A stretch of DNA of 36,504 nt from Desulfotalea sp. (GTDB taxonomy: Bacteria > Desulfobacterota > Desulfobulbia > Desulfobulbales > Desulfocapsaceae). Both the position numbers and the translations under genes were made by a program. Numbering within the stretch: the first letter of the stretch is position 1; each line of letters starts with the position of its first letter. The stretch spans positions 1 to 36,504 of the forward strand of contig NVXR01000025.1 in NCBI GenBank assembly GCA_002733995.1, in the 5' to 3' direction. This document shows, in pieces, positions 24,535 to 33,086 of the stretch. The notes under the pieces are model-generated. The model did not search any database. It saw only the letters and a list, made by a program, of their open reading frames with translations, and had not been told where the DNA came from.

Positions 24535-24594
24535 AAATACAAGGTTATATTAATTGCAATCTGAACTGCTACCAGCATACACTTCATTGCAAAA

Positions 24595-26841
24595 TTGAGA
24601 TTAAATCAAATACCTGTTAACACAATGCAAACGATGTATAGAGATCACGAGCCGGAAGAATTTGAGGAACAAGAAATCCATCTACGCGATTATATGCGTA
24701 TTATCATTAAACGCAAGTATTTGATCCTTACTGTGTTTAGCATTATTTTTTTGGCAACAGCCATAAAGACTTTTACCACCACTCCAACGTATACTTCCGC
24801 ATCCCAGGTACTCATTGAACGGAATGTGGGCAGTAAAGGTCTTGATGATCCCTACAGATACGAACCTGATTTTATCGATACACAATCAGAGATCATCAGA
24901 AGTGCCAATGTCGCAAAGAAGGTCGTAGACAACCTGCAACTGGCAAGCAAATATCGCCATTATTTTATTAAAGATACTGGCAACATCTCCTTTTTAGATG
25001 CTGTTAAAAATCATATTTCAAAACCTCTACAGCCAATTATACGCTTTTTAAAAGACAGTCCAGAAAGCTCGTCTCAATACAACGATAATTCTGTTTTAAG
25101 CAGCCAACCTAAAAGTGACGAAGAAATAATTGCAGACATTCTCCGAGAAGAACTCACCGTAACTCCCTTAAAAAAGACTAAAATTGTCAGTATCTCATAC
25201 AGTCACACCGACCCAGCCATGGCACGTCTCGTAGCCACCGCCATCGTTCATGCCTACATGGACGAAATGCTGGAAATAAAACTCAGTGCATCGAGTTATT
25301 CTGTAAAATGGATGACAGATAAGGCTCAGGTTGAACGTGAGAAACTTGAACATTCTGAACGTCAGTTACAAGGTTTTATGCGAGACCATGATCTGGTAAC
25401 CGTTGAAGACAAACTCACAATTCTGCCTCAAAAACTAAGAGAATTTGGCCTTCAATTATCTAAAGCCCAAGCAGAGAAAAAAGAGTTACAGGATCAGCTC
25501 AAGCAGATTCAGGCATCAGAAAACGATCTCATAAAACTCGAAAGTATTCCAATACTAGCCGCAAATGATGTACTTAAAGCTGTGCGAAATCGTATTTACA
25601 CCACCAGACAAACCATCCATGAGCTTTCAAAAAAATACGGGCATAAGCACCCGAAAATGATCAAGGTAAAAGATGAGCTTAGTATTTTAAACGATGAAAA
25701 ACGCCATGAAATAGATCGTATTCTCTCGTCTATTACCAATTCCTATGATCTTGCGGAATCAAAAGAAAGCAGTATGAAGGAACTCCTAGCTCAAACCAAA
25801 GGAGAGATGCTCAACTCCAATGAGAAGTATATGCAGTACAGGATCATGAAACGTGAAGTGGACAGTAACCGCATCATGTATGAAACCCTCCAGGACAGTA
25901 TCAAGAAAAAGGGCGTCACAGGCCAGTCCCATAGTGTCAATATCTGGGTGATGAAACAAGCTGAACTTCCTGAGATTCCCTCCAAACCCAATAAAAAGCG
26001 AAATTTAATGCTTGGAATCATACTCGGCCTTTTTGGCGGTGTAGGACTGGCATTTTTTATCGAGTACCTTGATAACACAATTAAAGGTTCTCAGGAACTT
26101 GAAGAGACATTTGGTTTGACCGTCCTAGGATCAATAGAAGAATTGCGCGGCAAGGACAAGCATATAGAGTCATATATCCTCAAATACCCCCTCTCCCCGA
26201 TGGCCGAGAGTTATCGACTTATCCGCTCAAGCTTACTCCTCTCTTCCGCAGAACACCCCCCAAAAAGCATGCTCATTACCAGCATGAATGCCAATGAGGG
26301 TAAGACCAGCACCACTGCAAATATCGCGCGCATTCTGGCCCAGGGTGGCAACAACGTTCTAGTTGTCGACTGTGATCTCCGTCGCCCACGTATGCATGAG
26401 CTACTTGGCATACAAAACGAAATTGGTTTGAGTTCTTACCTCACTGGTACTGCAGAAAAAAATATTGTCCATAAAATTGAGAGCGATAATATCTCTGTCA
26501 TTACTTCCGGCCCCATCCCCCCATCTCCAGCAGAACTGCTTGATTCAGCCAGGATGAAACAACTAATGGCCGTTCTTTCAACTCAGTACGATTTCATTCT
26601 TCTCGATTCCCCACCCGTGCAGAGTGTGACGGATAGTTTAATGTTAAGCCAATATGTTGATGGAACAATTGTGATTGTACGTGCTGGTAAAACAACAAAT
26701 GAAGACATGAATAGTGGTATGAAAAAACTCAATGATGTCAGAGCGCACCTTCTTGGTTTTGTGCTCAATGGTGTCAAGAGCCAGGACATGGGAAAATACT
26801 ACTATGGCTATAGCACTTATTACGACAAAGACATGGCTTAG
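24595..26841 (+). CDS. Wzc-like polysaccharide co-polymerase and tyrosine autokinase
   Basis: 748 residues. First transmembrane helix at about 40-58, a large periplasmic Wzz domain with long coiled coil (about 60-460), second helix at about 463-483, then the cytoplasmic BY-kinase: Walker A region NANEGKTSTTANIA (about 562-576), Walker A' VLVVDCDLRRPR, Walker B FILLDSPP, and a C-terminal Tyr cluster YYYGYSTYY for autophosphorylation. It controls chain length and couples to the Wza-like channel. The frame starts at TTG 24595; ATG 24625 and ATG 24634 are alternatives and none has a good ribosome-binding site. The gap 24393-24594 holds a candidate sigma-54 site. Confidence 0.93.
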   Translation: MRLNQIPVNTMQTMYRDHEPEEFEEQEIHLRDYMRIIIKRKYLILTVFSIIFLATAIKTFTTTPTYTSASQVLIERNVGSKGLDDPYRYEPDFIDTQSEIIRSANVAKKVVDNLQLASKYRHYFIKDTGNISFLDAVKNHISKPLQPIIRFLKDSPESSSQYNDNSVLSSQPKSDEEIIADILREELTVTPLKKTKIVSISYSHTDPAMARLVATAIVHAYMDEMLEIKLSASSYSVKWMTDKAQVEREKLEHSERQLQGFMRDHDLVTVEDKLTILPQKLREFGLQLSKAQAEKKELQDQLKQIQASENDLIKLESIPILAANDVLKAVRNRIYTTRQTIHELSKKYGHKHPKMIKVKDELSILNDEKRHEIDRILSSITNSYDLAESKESSMKELLAQTKGEMLNSNEKYMQYRIMKREVDSNRIMYETLQDSIKKKGVTGQSHSVNIWVMKQAELPEIPSKPNKKRNLMLGIILGLFGGVGLAFFIEYLDNTIKGSQELEETFGLTVLGSIEELRGKDKHIESYILKYPLSPMAESYRLIRSSLLLSSAEHPPKSMLITSMNANEGKTSTTANIARILAQGGNNVLVVDCDLRRPRMHELLGIQNEIGLSSYLTGTAEKNIVHKIESDNISVITSGPIPPSPAELLDSARMKQLMAVLSTQYDFILLDSPPVQSVTDSLMLSQYVDGTIVIVRAGKTTNEDMNSGMKKLNDVRAHLLGFVLNGVKSQDMGKYYYGYSTYYDKDMA

Positions 26842-26855
26842 CCTGTATCAGGCTA
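26839..26855 (+). terminator. Short hairpin at the Wzc-like stop codon
   Basis: TAGCCTG-TAT-CAGGCTA is a perfect 7-bp stem that includes the stop codon and is followed by AAAAA, not T. Possibly a translation- or RNA-processing element, or a weak terminator. Confidence 0.35.
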
Positions 26856-26984
26856 AAAATGATCTGAGCATATGGCAGTCATCTTCTCTCTACTTTTCTG
26901 CGGCCCAGCGGATACTAGCTGTAACAGAGATACATTTCAGAGAATGACTTTAGGACTTGCAACCATGGAGGCGGCTCACAAATA

Positions 26985-29342
26985 ATGCATAACCTACAGA
27001 CTACTATGAAATCTTCGTTCTGGATTTACACCTTCATCCTCATTTTTGCACCTCTGGCCTTTGCCTCTGCTGAGCTATGGTCCATCTCCACCGTCGAAGT
27101 TTTGACTGGCGTCTCGGCTCTACTTCTTTTTGCTTACAAATTATTTTGTCAAGAAAAGCTGGTAAGAATACCAGGAAGCCTCCCCCTTCTCCTGCTGCTT
27201 TTGTTTATGGCGTTTCAACTTCTCCCATTACCAGTAGCGGTTGTACAACTGATATCACCTGCCACCTATGATGCCTATGAACCTGTTCTCTCTCTCACAG
27301 GTAACACCTGGATACCGCTCACAGTAAACCAAAACAATAGCCTTCAGGAGTTTCTGAGAATTGGTTGTTACAGCCTCTTTTACATCCTGACAATACAACT
27401 GTTAAGTACAAGTGATCATTTAAAAAAGACCGCCTTTCTCATCATAGGCCTGGCCTCATTCATCGCACTCCTCGCTATTATTCAAAGGGTTGCATCCCCG
27501 GACAAGATTTATTGGTTGCGAACCGTACCAGCCAACGCAGCACCTTTCGGCCCTTGGATTAACCCAAATCAGTTCGCCGGTTTCATGGAAATGCTCTGCC
27601 CCATCGCCCTTGGATTGTTTCTGTTTTATAAGCCACCGATTCAAGCAGATGAATCACTTCGTTCTAAAATAGTTAGCTTTTTTAGCATGCCGAGCAGCAA
27701 CCTCTATATAGTACTTGGCTTTGCAGCGTCGCTTATGTTTTTATCTGTCTTTGTCAGTCTCTGTCGCGGCGGTATCCTTACAATAACACTCGCTGTTTTC
27801 GTCTTTATGCTGCTCCATTCTTTTAGAATGGCCAAACAGGGCCGGGCGGCAATTTACGCCATTATCGGCTGTGTGCTCATAGCGGTATCCTGGCTTGGCT
27901 GGGATTCAGTCATCGCTGAATTTAATCGAGGTATTACAGCGGCAGGCACCCTCAGAGATGGTAGGTTTTTCATCTGGACCGATACCCTGCGTATTATTCA
28001 ATCATTCCCTCTCTTTGGCAGTGGATTTGGTACTTTTATCGATGTCTTCCCTTCATTTATGAGTTTTCCTGATTTTGGTATAATCGACCATGCCCACAAT
28101 GATTATCTAGAACTACTCACAGACGGTGGGCTCATAGGCTTTACCCTGACGGCATGGTTTATTCTTGCAGTTATCAGACATGGCTGGCAAATGATTCTGA
28201 GCAGACGTAATCAATATTCTATTCTTCTAGGCATTGGTGCTCTTACAGGAATTATCACAATGCTCATGCACAGTGTTACAGACTTTAATATGCACAATGG
28301 AGCAGACGGACTTTACTTTTTCTTCTGCTGCGGCTTACTGGTGACCGTTATCAATATACGCTTTGTTTACTGCGACACCCAGAGCGTATTACCACACCAG
28401 AATTCAGGCAACACTAAATACTACCTGCTTGCCACCATCCTCTTCACGGTACTTGCAATCTATGTCCAATATGGCTCTTTGCAGGCCCAGGCAGACTATC
28501 TTAGTGGCAACAATATCTATGTGAGTAAACGCCTCAAGCCAACCTTAGTAGAGAAGATTAAAAACAAGCTCAACAGAGCCATAGAACTTGCTCCGCTTAA
28601 CTATCTCTACACCTATCGTTTGGCAGCGATTGAAAACTATTTCCTTAACAATGAACGGGCGCTTAACCTCTTTTTACGCTCGGCACGCCAAAACCCCATG
28701 AACGGCTCCACCCTCCAACGAGTTGGTCTGTTGTTAGACGACGAAGAACAGGCTAAGCATATTCTTAAAAAAGGCTATGAACGCGGCCTCGACGATGATG
28801 AGCTTGCCTTAACCTTTGTTGATTATCTACTGCAAAAAGGCCTGCGAAGTAATGCTGCTGAAATAATGTCCGAGAGTTTACAGAGGGATTTACATCTCCT
28901 CGGAATCATTGCACACCAATTTACCACCTATTCTTTTACTCGGGATGAAATTGCTGTTGTTCTAGCACATTCTATAGAAAGCCGGTTCAAGTATGCAGCA
29001 ATTCTTGAGCGCAACAACAATCTTCAAGAGGCTGAATACTACCTTAGATCCGTGCTTGACCACTTGCCCGCCGAAGAAACAACTAAAGCGCATTGGTTTC
29101 AGCAACTGATACGCCTCCACCTGAAACAACACCAACCCGAGAAGGCTCTCCTTGTTTTACGACAAGGCATGCAAGCCTTTCCCGATTTCATTTCCTTTCA
29201 CTTACAATTGGCCAATTACTACCGTAAAGAAGGTATTCTATTTAGGGCTAAAGAAGAATATGAACGTGTACTTATGCTTCAACCTACAAACAAAACAGCC
29301 AAGAAGAAGTTACGACAAATGGGATTAATGGATAGCTATTGA
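26985..29342 (+). CDS. Wzy/O-antigen-ligase-family membrane protein with C-terminal TPR domain
   Basis: 785 residues. About twelve transmembrane helices (roughly 12-470) form a Wzy_C-type polymerase/ligase. The diagnostic periplasmic motif is DHAHNDYLELLTDGGLIGF (about 367-386), with an upstream WINPNQFAGFMEMLCPI loop and GSGFGTF. Residues from about 540 on are soluble and alpha-helical with TPR-like units (NRAIELAPLNYLYTYRLAA, EYERVLMLQPTNKTAKKKL). Such fusions occur in exopolysaccharide clusters of PEP-CTERM bacteria. It would polymerise repeat units or transfer the polymer to an acceptor. GGAGG lies about a dozen bases before ATG 26985; M8 is another possible start. Confidence 0.9.
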   Translation: MHNLQTTMKSSFWIYTFILIFAPLAFASAELWSISTVEVLTGVSALLLFAYKLFCQEKLVRIPGSLPLLLLLLFMAFQLLPLPVAVVQLISPATYDAYEPVLSLTGNTWIPLTVNQNNSLQEFLRIGCYSLFYILTIQLLSTSDHLKKTAFLIIGLASFIALLAIIQRVASPDKIYWLRTVPANAAPFGPWINPNQFAGFMEMLCPIALGLFLFYKPPIQADESLRSKIVSFFSMPSSNLYIVLGFAASLMFLSVFVSLCRGGILTITLAVFVFMLLHSFRMAKQGRAAIYAIIGCVLIAVSWLGWDSVIAEFNRGITAAGTLRDGRFFIWTDTLRIIQSFPLFGSGFGTFIDVFPSFMSFPDFGIIDHAHNDYLELLTDGGLIGFTLTAWFILAVIRHGWQMILSRRNQYSILLGIGALTGIITMLMHSVTDFNMHNGADGLYFFFCCGLLVTVINIRFVYCDTQSVLPHQNSGNTKYYLLATILFTVLAIYVQYGSLQAQADYLSGNNIYVSKRLKPTLVEKIKNKLNRAIELAPLNYLYTYRLAAIENYFLNNERALNLFLRSARQNPMNGSTLQRVGLLLDDEEQAKHILKKGYERGLDDDELALTFVDYLLQKGLRSNAAEIMSESLQRDLHLLGIIAHQFTTYSFTRDEIAVVLAHSIESRFKYAAILERNNNLQEAEYYLRSVLDHLPAEETTKAHWFQQLIRLHLKQHQPEKALLVLRQGMQAFPDFISFHLQLANYYRKEGILFRAKEEYERVLMLQPTNKTAKKKLRQMGLMDSY

Positions 29343-29375
29343 GGAAAACTACGCAGGGAAAAGCATGCGTCCTGT

Positions 29376-29403
29376 TGAAGAGTTGCTGGTTTTAGTAACT
29401 TCA
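29376..29403. terminator. Hairpin between convergent Wzy-like and metalloprotease genes
   Basis: TGAAGAGTTGCT-N6-AGTAACTTCA forms a 10-bp stem with one bulge and one G-T pair in the 69-nt convergent gap. A weak bidirectional terminator candidate. Confidence 0.35.
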
Positions 29404-29411
29404 AACCCGCA

Positions 29412-29942
29412 CTAATCGCTGATATGTTTCTCGGTGAATTGAGCCATAAGCTCGTGGATATTGTACGGCGGACGTACCTTGAAGTATTGGTCAACAATCG
29501 CGTGACCAATTTCGTGGGCAATAACCCGAAGTCTGGTATCATCTACAGAGATATAGATTGTCTTTTCCCTTAGTGAGTAATAGGAAATATGGTTGGCCCT
29601 CTTGCCATACTTGCTCTTATACATTGCCGCTACATCTTTACGTGAAGCCAAAAGCACAATGGTAATATGCAAATCGTCGGGAAACATAGCCAAGACGACT
29701 TCCGCTTTTTCGATTATCACATCGAGTTTTGCTGTAACCTCATCCTTAACAGTAACGATATTTTTGTTTTTCAGATGATATCGTAACTTACGACTTAAAA
29801 CGAGTTCGTCGTTGAAGTCATGAAGGATTAGTTTGTTACCATAGCGCAGGGTAACGTACCTGCTCTGCACCTGTCCCCACGCCTCAAGCGGCATCAGCAA
29901 GGCCAGCAATAACAGCAGTATGCGAACAAAGCTACTATTCAT
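29412..29942 (-). CDS. Secreted zinc metalloprotease-like protein (HExxH, peptidase MA-like)
   Basis: The start is placed at ATG 29942, where a signal peptide begins (MNSSFVRILLLLLALLMPLEAWG); the frame is open further upstream but without such a feature. The precursor is 176 residues. Near the C-terminus is VIAHEIGHAIVDQYF (HExxH) with a downstream NIHELMAQF whose Glu is suitably placed as third zinc ligand, the pattern of gluzincin/peptidase-MA-like domains. It could be a small active protease or a zinc-binding remnant. The ATG lies inside the last codons of the HAMP gene (8-nt overlap), so it is translationally coupled. Confidence 0.78.
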   Translation of the reverse strand: MNSSFVRILLLLLALLMPLEAWGQVQSRYVTLRYGNKLILHDFNDELVLSRKLRYHLKNKNIVTVKDEVTAKLDVIIEKAEVVLAMFPDDLHITIVLLASRKDVAAMYKSKYGKRANHISYYSLREKTIYISVDDTRLRVIAHEIGHAIVDQYFKVRPPYNIHELMAQFTEKHISD

Positions 29943-30552
29943 CCTTGATCTTAAACGAGTTACAACGGGTTGTAACCTTTCGGTTATGCTCCTGCATTGA
30001 CCAGCAGAGGCTTGCAAGCTGCTCCTTCTCCTGCCGAGGCAAATCAATAGCAGCTACCTGTTCAATTAAATTATGGAGGGCCTGGGAATTTTTACTCATA
30101 TCATAAATTGACTCAGACATATATCTGTTAAAATCGTTTATTTTCCCTGCCAGTTCCTTGCCTTCATCCTTATCTCGCAGCTTGATAACAATATCCAGCT
30201 TGCCCTTTCTCATACTGTCAAGGGTGGCTTCAAAGCGATACAAAGGTCCAACAACCCTATGGGAAATTAACAACGAAGCAACAACAACAAAACCACCACC
30301 AAGAATAATGAGAATCCAGTTTGCAGTTAAAACCTGCTTAAGCAACATTATCGGAGTCTGACCCAGTTGCAGATCCTGATTAGTATATGAGATAGTGAGA
30401 GAATCAGCGGAAAGTAGTCCTAACACAATATTGAAAACAATACCCATTCCTGCCACAAACAAGAAACAGCCAAGAATCAATTTTCCTTGATAATCTTTTT
30501 TAATAAAATATTTCCTGCGTTTAACCGATTTCCCCATGGCCTGTTTATCCAT
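29935..30552 (-). CDS. Two-helix HAMP-domain membrane protein without output domain
   Basis: 205 residues: basic cytoplasmic N-terminus (RRKYFIKKDYQGK), helix 1 (about 24-46), a short periplasmic loop (~30 residues), helix 2 (about 77-97), a HAMP domain (SHRVVGPLYRFEATLDSMRKG, then KLDIVIKLRDKDE) and a coiled coil to the end. No kinase, cyclase or MCP domain follows, so it would signal by helix interactions with a partner. Similar orphan HAMP proteins with a YFIKK start are seen in deltaproteobacteria. It overlaps both neighbours by 8 nt. Confidence 0.8.
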   Translation of the reverse strand: MDKQAMGKSVKRRKYFIKKDYQGKLILGCFLFVAGMGIVFNIVLGLLSADSLTISYTNQDLQLGQTPIMLLKQVLTANWILIILGGGFVVVASLLISHRVVGPLYRFEATLDSMRKGKLDIVIKLRDKDEGKELAGKINDFNRYMSESIYDMSKNSQALHNLIEQVAAIDLPRQEKEQLASLCWSMQEHNRKVTTRCNSFKIKDE

Positions 30553-31273
30553 TGTGAATAGTTATAGATGCCTTCTTACGTAGCTCATTGAGCCAACTTT
30601 CGATTTGCTGCTGCTGCTTATACTCGTCAAGCATCACCTTCACACGCTCCCTATCTGGTAATATGGTCTGTTTACCGCCCGCCTGCCCTATCGACTCTAA
30701 CCTGATTGCATATTTGCCACTGCCTGTATCAAACTTAACGACATGTTCCCCCGGCTTGAGGCTGGAGAGTATAATCTTCATCGTTTCGGCAAGATCATCA
30801 AACAGAACGGCATTGGGCGGCACTTCAGCCCGCAGTTCAATTGTATTACCTATAACCGCCAACCGTGTAAAAGTTATTACCTTGCCGTAGAAAGACAGAT
30901 AGTTGTCAACCTCTGCATCGGTGGCAACCATGGTAGGTTTGGTATACTGTACATCCATCAACGTCTTGATAAGAGACTCTTCATAAAACGTTTTGAGGGA
31001 AATACGAAAATTTTCTTGCTTATCAATCCCCTGTCGTTGAGCCTCCTGAATGAGGAGCTCCCGGGTAATTGCAGAATCCAACAATGAATTGTAATCTTCA
31101 CTGTGGTATCCCCTTTTGCCGTCACCACCTTCTACAATATTTTTAGCAAGATTATGCCCATTTACAGTCACCGCCACATTGTCTATATCCACAGATTTTT
31201 CAGGCCAAACAAAATAGAGGGTAAACGAGATCGCTGCACAGATAATAACTAAAATCGTAATTATATACTTCAT
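30545..31273 (-). CDS. SurA/EpsD-like membrane-anchored periplasmic chaperone
   Basis: 242 residues with an uncleaved N-terminal anchor (about 1-24) and a helical SurA_N-type chaperone part: VAVTVNGHNLAKNIV, then LLDSAITRELLIQEAQRQGI and TDAEVDNYLSFYGK. The middle (about 130-205) is degenerate relative to parvulin PPIase domains and has no clear catalytic residues. EpsD-family PPIase-like proteins are known in exosortase-linked exopolysaccharide clusters, so a role in folding an exported polysaccharide-machinery protein is plausible. First gene of a three-gene coupled set (8-nt overlap with the HAMP gene). Confidence 0.7.
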   Translation of the reverse strand: MKYIITILVIICAAISFTLYFVWPEKSVDIDNVAVTVNGHNLAKNIVEGGDGKRGYHSEDYNSLLDSAITRELLIQEAQRQGIDKQENFRISLKTFYEESLIKTLMDVQYTKPTMVATDAEVDNYLSFYGKVITFTRLAVIGNTIELRAEVPPNAVLFDDLAETMKIILSSLKPGEHVVKFDTGSGKYAIRLESIGQAGGKQTILPDRERVKVMLDEYKQQQQIESWLNELRKKASITIHNG

Positions 31274-31287
31274 ATTAAGTCAGCTCT

Positions 31288-31327
31288 GATAGATAAAGGT
31301 AAAGACGTCATCTCCTCTTTATCTATC
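31288..31327. repeat. 11-bp inverted repeat upstream of the SurA-like gene
   Basis: GATAGATAAAG (31288-31298) and CTTTATCTATC (31317-31327) are perfectly complementary around an 18-nt centre, 14 bases upstream of the minus-strand start. It overlaps a 13-bp palindrome CCTAAATTTTAGG at 31327-31339. Operator or 5'-UTR hairpin. The rest of the 473-nt gap 31274-31746 holds no convincing gene. Confidence 0.55.
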
Positions 31328-31720
31328 CTAAATTTTAGGTTTTTATAAATCAGTGAACATACTCCAAAGCGTACAGCACAACGCCCTCTTTCCAGGCGCC
31401 GGATTCTCATTGCAATCCATGTTTATTTATAACAAATTTATTCGATTAGAGACAGGCAAGACTACAACATGTCGTCAGTATTTTGATAAATACAATGGGA
31501 GAGGGCTAAGAAAAGTCTTTCAATTGTATGTACCAATTACAATCGTTACTGACTATCAGCCTAACAGAGTATAATGATAGTTGCAATTTCTACAATGAAA
31601 CATTATTTTATACATTGTTTAGATTTTCATTTTTTTGTCTGATACGTCCCCAGCTAACAACAGATGAGCTGGACTCATTGGCACCAGGTCATTTAACCCC
31701 TTAGTGCCGTTTCCTTCCAA

Positions 31721-31741
31721 CCCCAGACCCCAGACCCCAGA
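31721..31741 (+). repeat. Tandem heptanucleotide repeat (CCCCAGA)x3 at the epimerase start
   Basis: Three exact copies of CCCCAGA end five bases before ATG 31747, occupying the place where a Shine-Dalgarno is expected. Confidence 0.85.
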
Positions 31742-31746
31742 TAATT

Positions 31747-32775
31747 ATGCTTACCTATCCCCAGCGACAACTCGCACTAAAAGAAGACCCTAAGACATGG
31801 CTTATTACCGGTGTTGCTGGATTTATTGGCTCTAACCTTCTGGAGACCCTACTCAAGTTAGATCAAAAGGTGGTTGGCTTAGACAATTTTTCAACAGGAT
31901 ATCAGCATAATTTTGACGAAGTTGAAAAACAGGTCACCCCTGAGCAATGGCGGTTATTTTCTTTTATAGAGGGTGATATCTGCTCAATAAAGGACTGTAA
32001 AACAGCCTGTGATGGAGTAAGTTATGTGTTGCACCAGGCAGCCCTAGGTTCCGTCCCCAGATCAATAGAAGATCCCCTTACCACCAATGCAAATAACATT
32101 ACCGGTTTTCTCAATATGCTGGTGGCTGCACGCGATGCCGAGGTAACTCAGTTTGTCTATGCTGCATCGAGTTCCACCTATGGAGACCATCCCGACTTAC
32201 CCAAACAAGAAGATATAATCGGCAATCCTTTGTCTCCATATGCCGTCACTAAGCTGGTCAATGAATTGTACAGTTCTGTTTTTGCAAAGACCTATGATTT
32301 TAAGCCAATAGGTCTACGATATTTTAATATTTTCGGCCAACGCCAGGACCCGGATGGGGCATATGCAGCAGTCATTCCGAAATGGTTTGCAGCCCTACTC
32401 AAAAATGAAACTGTTTTTATTAACGGGGATGGTGAAACCAGTCGGGACTTCTGTTTTATCGATAACTGTGTCCAGGCAAATATCATGGCTGCAACATCAG
32501 CAAAGCAAGATGCCAGCAATCAGGTCTACAACGTTGCCTTTGGTGAGCGCACCAGTCTGACAGATCTTTTCAGGCTTATAAAAGATAGGGTATCTCCTAT
32601 CTACAGTGGTGCAGAAAAGGCAGAACCAACATTTCGCGAGTTCAGGGCGGGCGATGTTCGTCATTCTCTCGCTGATATTACTAAAGCAAAAACCATGCTT
32701 GGCTATTCTCCCGAATACTCTATCTCCGCAGGCCTAGACAAGGCCGCTCAATGGTACATAAAGAGATTTATATGA
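31747..32775 (+). CDS. wbpP: UDP-N-acetylglucosamine 4-epimerase, WbpP/TviC type
   Basis: 342-residue extended short-chain dehydrogenase that interconverts UDP-GlcNAc and UDP-GalNAc (or the uronic acids), supplying a polymer precursor in the cytoplasm. NAD-binding GVAGFIGSN (about 22-30) with LDNFSTG after strand 2, catalytic Ser in AASSSTYGD and Y-x3-K in SPYAVTKLV; the [12 protein letters not shown] stretch is typical of WbpP/TviC epimerases, and [17 protein letters not shown] closely resembles Pseudomonas WbpP as I remember it. ATG 31747 agrees with the family N-terminus although it lacks a normal ribosome-binding site. Ends 311 nt before the kinase gene. Confidence 0.9.
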   Translation: MLTYPQRQLALKEDPKTWLITGVAGFIGSNLLETLLKLDQKVVGLDNFSTGYQHNFDEVEKQVTPEQWRLFSFIEGDICSIKDCKTACDGVSYVLHQAALGSVPRSIEDPLTTNANNITGFLNMLVAARDAEVTQFVYAASSSTYGDHPDLPKQEDIIGNPLSPYAVTKLVNELYSSVFAKTYDFKPIGLRYFNIFGQRQDPDGAYAAVIPKWFAALLKNETVFINGDGETSRDFCFIDNCVQANIMAATSAKQDASNQVYNVAFGERTSLTDLFRLIKDRVSPIYSGAEKAEPTFREFRAGDVRHSLADITKAKTMLGYSPEYSISAGLDKAAQWYIKRFI

Positions 32776-32836
32776 CTACCTTCCTCACCAACCACTGGTG
32801 ATGATAGCAGTACCTTGAAAACGCAAAAATAACGCT

Positions 32837-32873
32837 AAACCAGATTTACCCAAGCCATTGGTAGATCTGGTTT
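32837..32873 (+). terminator. Hairpin downstream of the epimerase gene
   Basis: AAACCAGAT / ATCTGGTTT is a perfect 9-bp stem, extended inward by TACC/GGTA. No T-run follows on the + strand. It may end the epimerase transcript. Otherwise the 311-nt gap 32776-33086 shows nothing identifiable. Confidence 0.45.
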
Positions 32874-33086
32874 GCAAAAACCAGTACCACTCCCCGATTT
32901 GTATTGCCCGCAGACCAACTCGCCCAACAACCCAAAAATATATTCCTCCTCTGTGTCTCATATGTTAGTTTTACTCTTCCTCTTTGATTATTTTCAGTTA
33001 AAATCAATTATTTGGGATATTTCATCCTGAGACACAGGTCCGACAGTGTAAAAAGCTACAACTGCCCATCAGGAATAAATAAGACC

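Noticed and set aside
31353..31574. 73-codon frame in the gap before the epimerase gene
   Set aside because: No ribosome-binding site, no family resemblance, and atypical composition.
31696..31716. TTGGCACCAGG upstream of the epimerase gene as a sigma-54 -24 element
   Set aside because: No GC at the -12 position; the region instead could form a short GGCAC/GTGCC hairpin.
32354..32372. TGGGGCATATGCA inside the epimerase gene as a regulator site
   Set aside because: Lies in coding sequence and only one half-site matches.
33012..33086. TTG-started N-terminal extension of the histidine kinase
   Set aside because: The extension is hydrophilic and precedes the natural first membrane helix that begins at ATG 33087.
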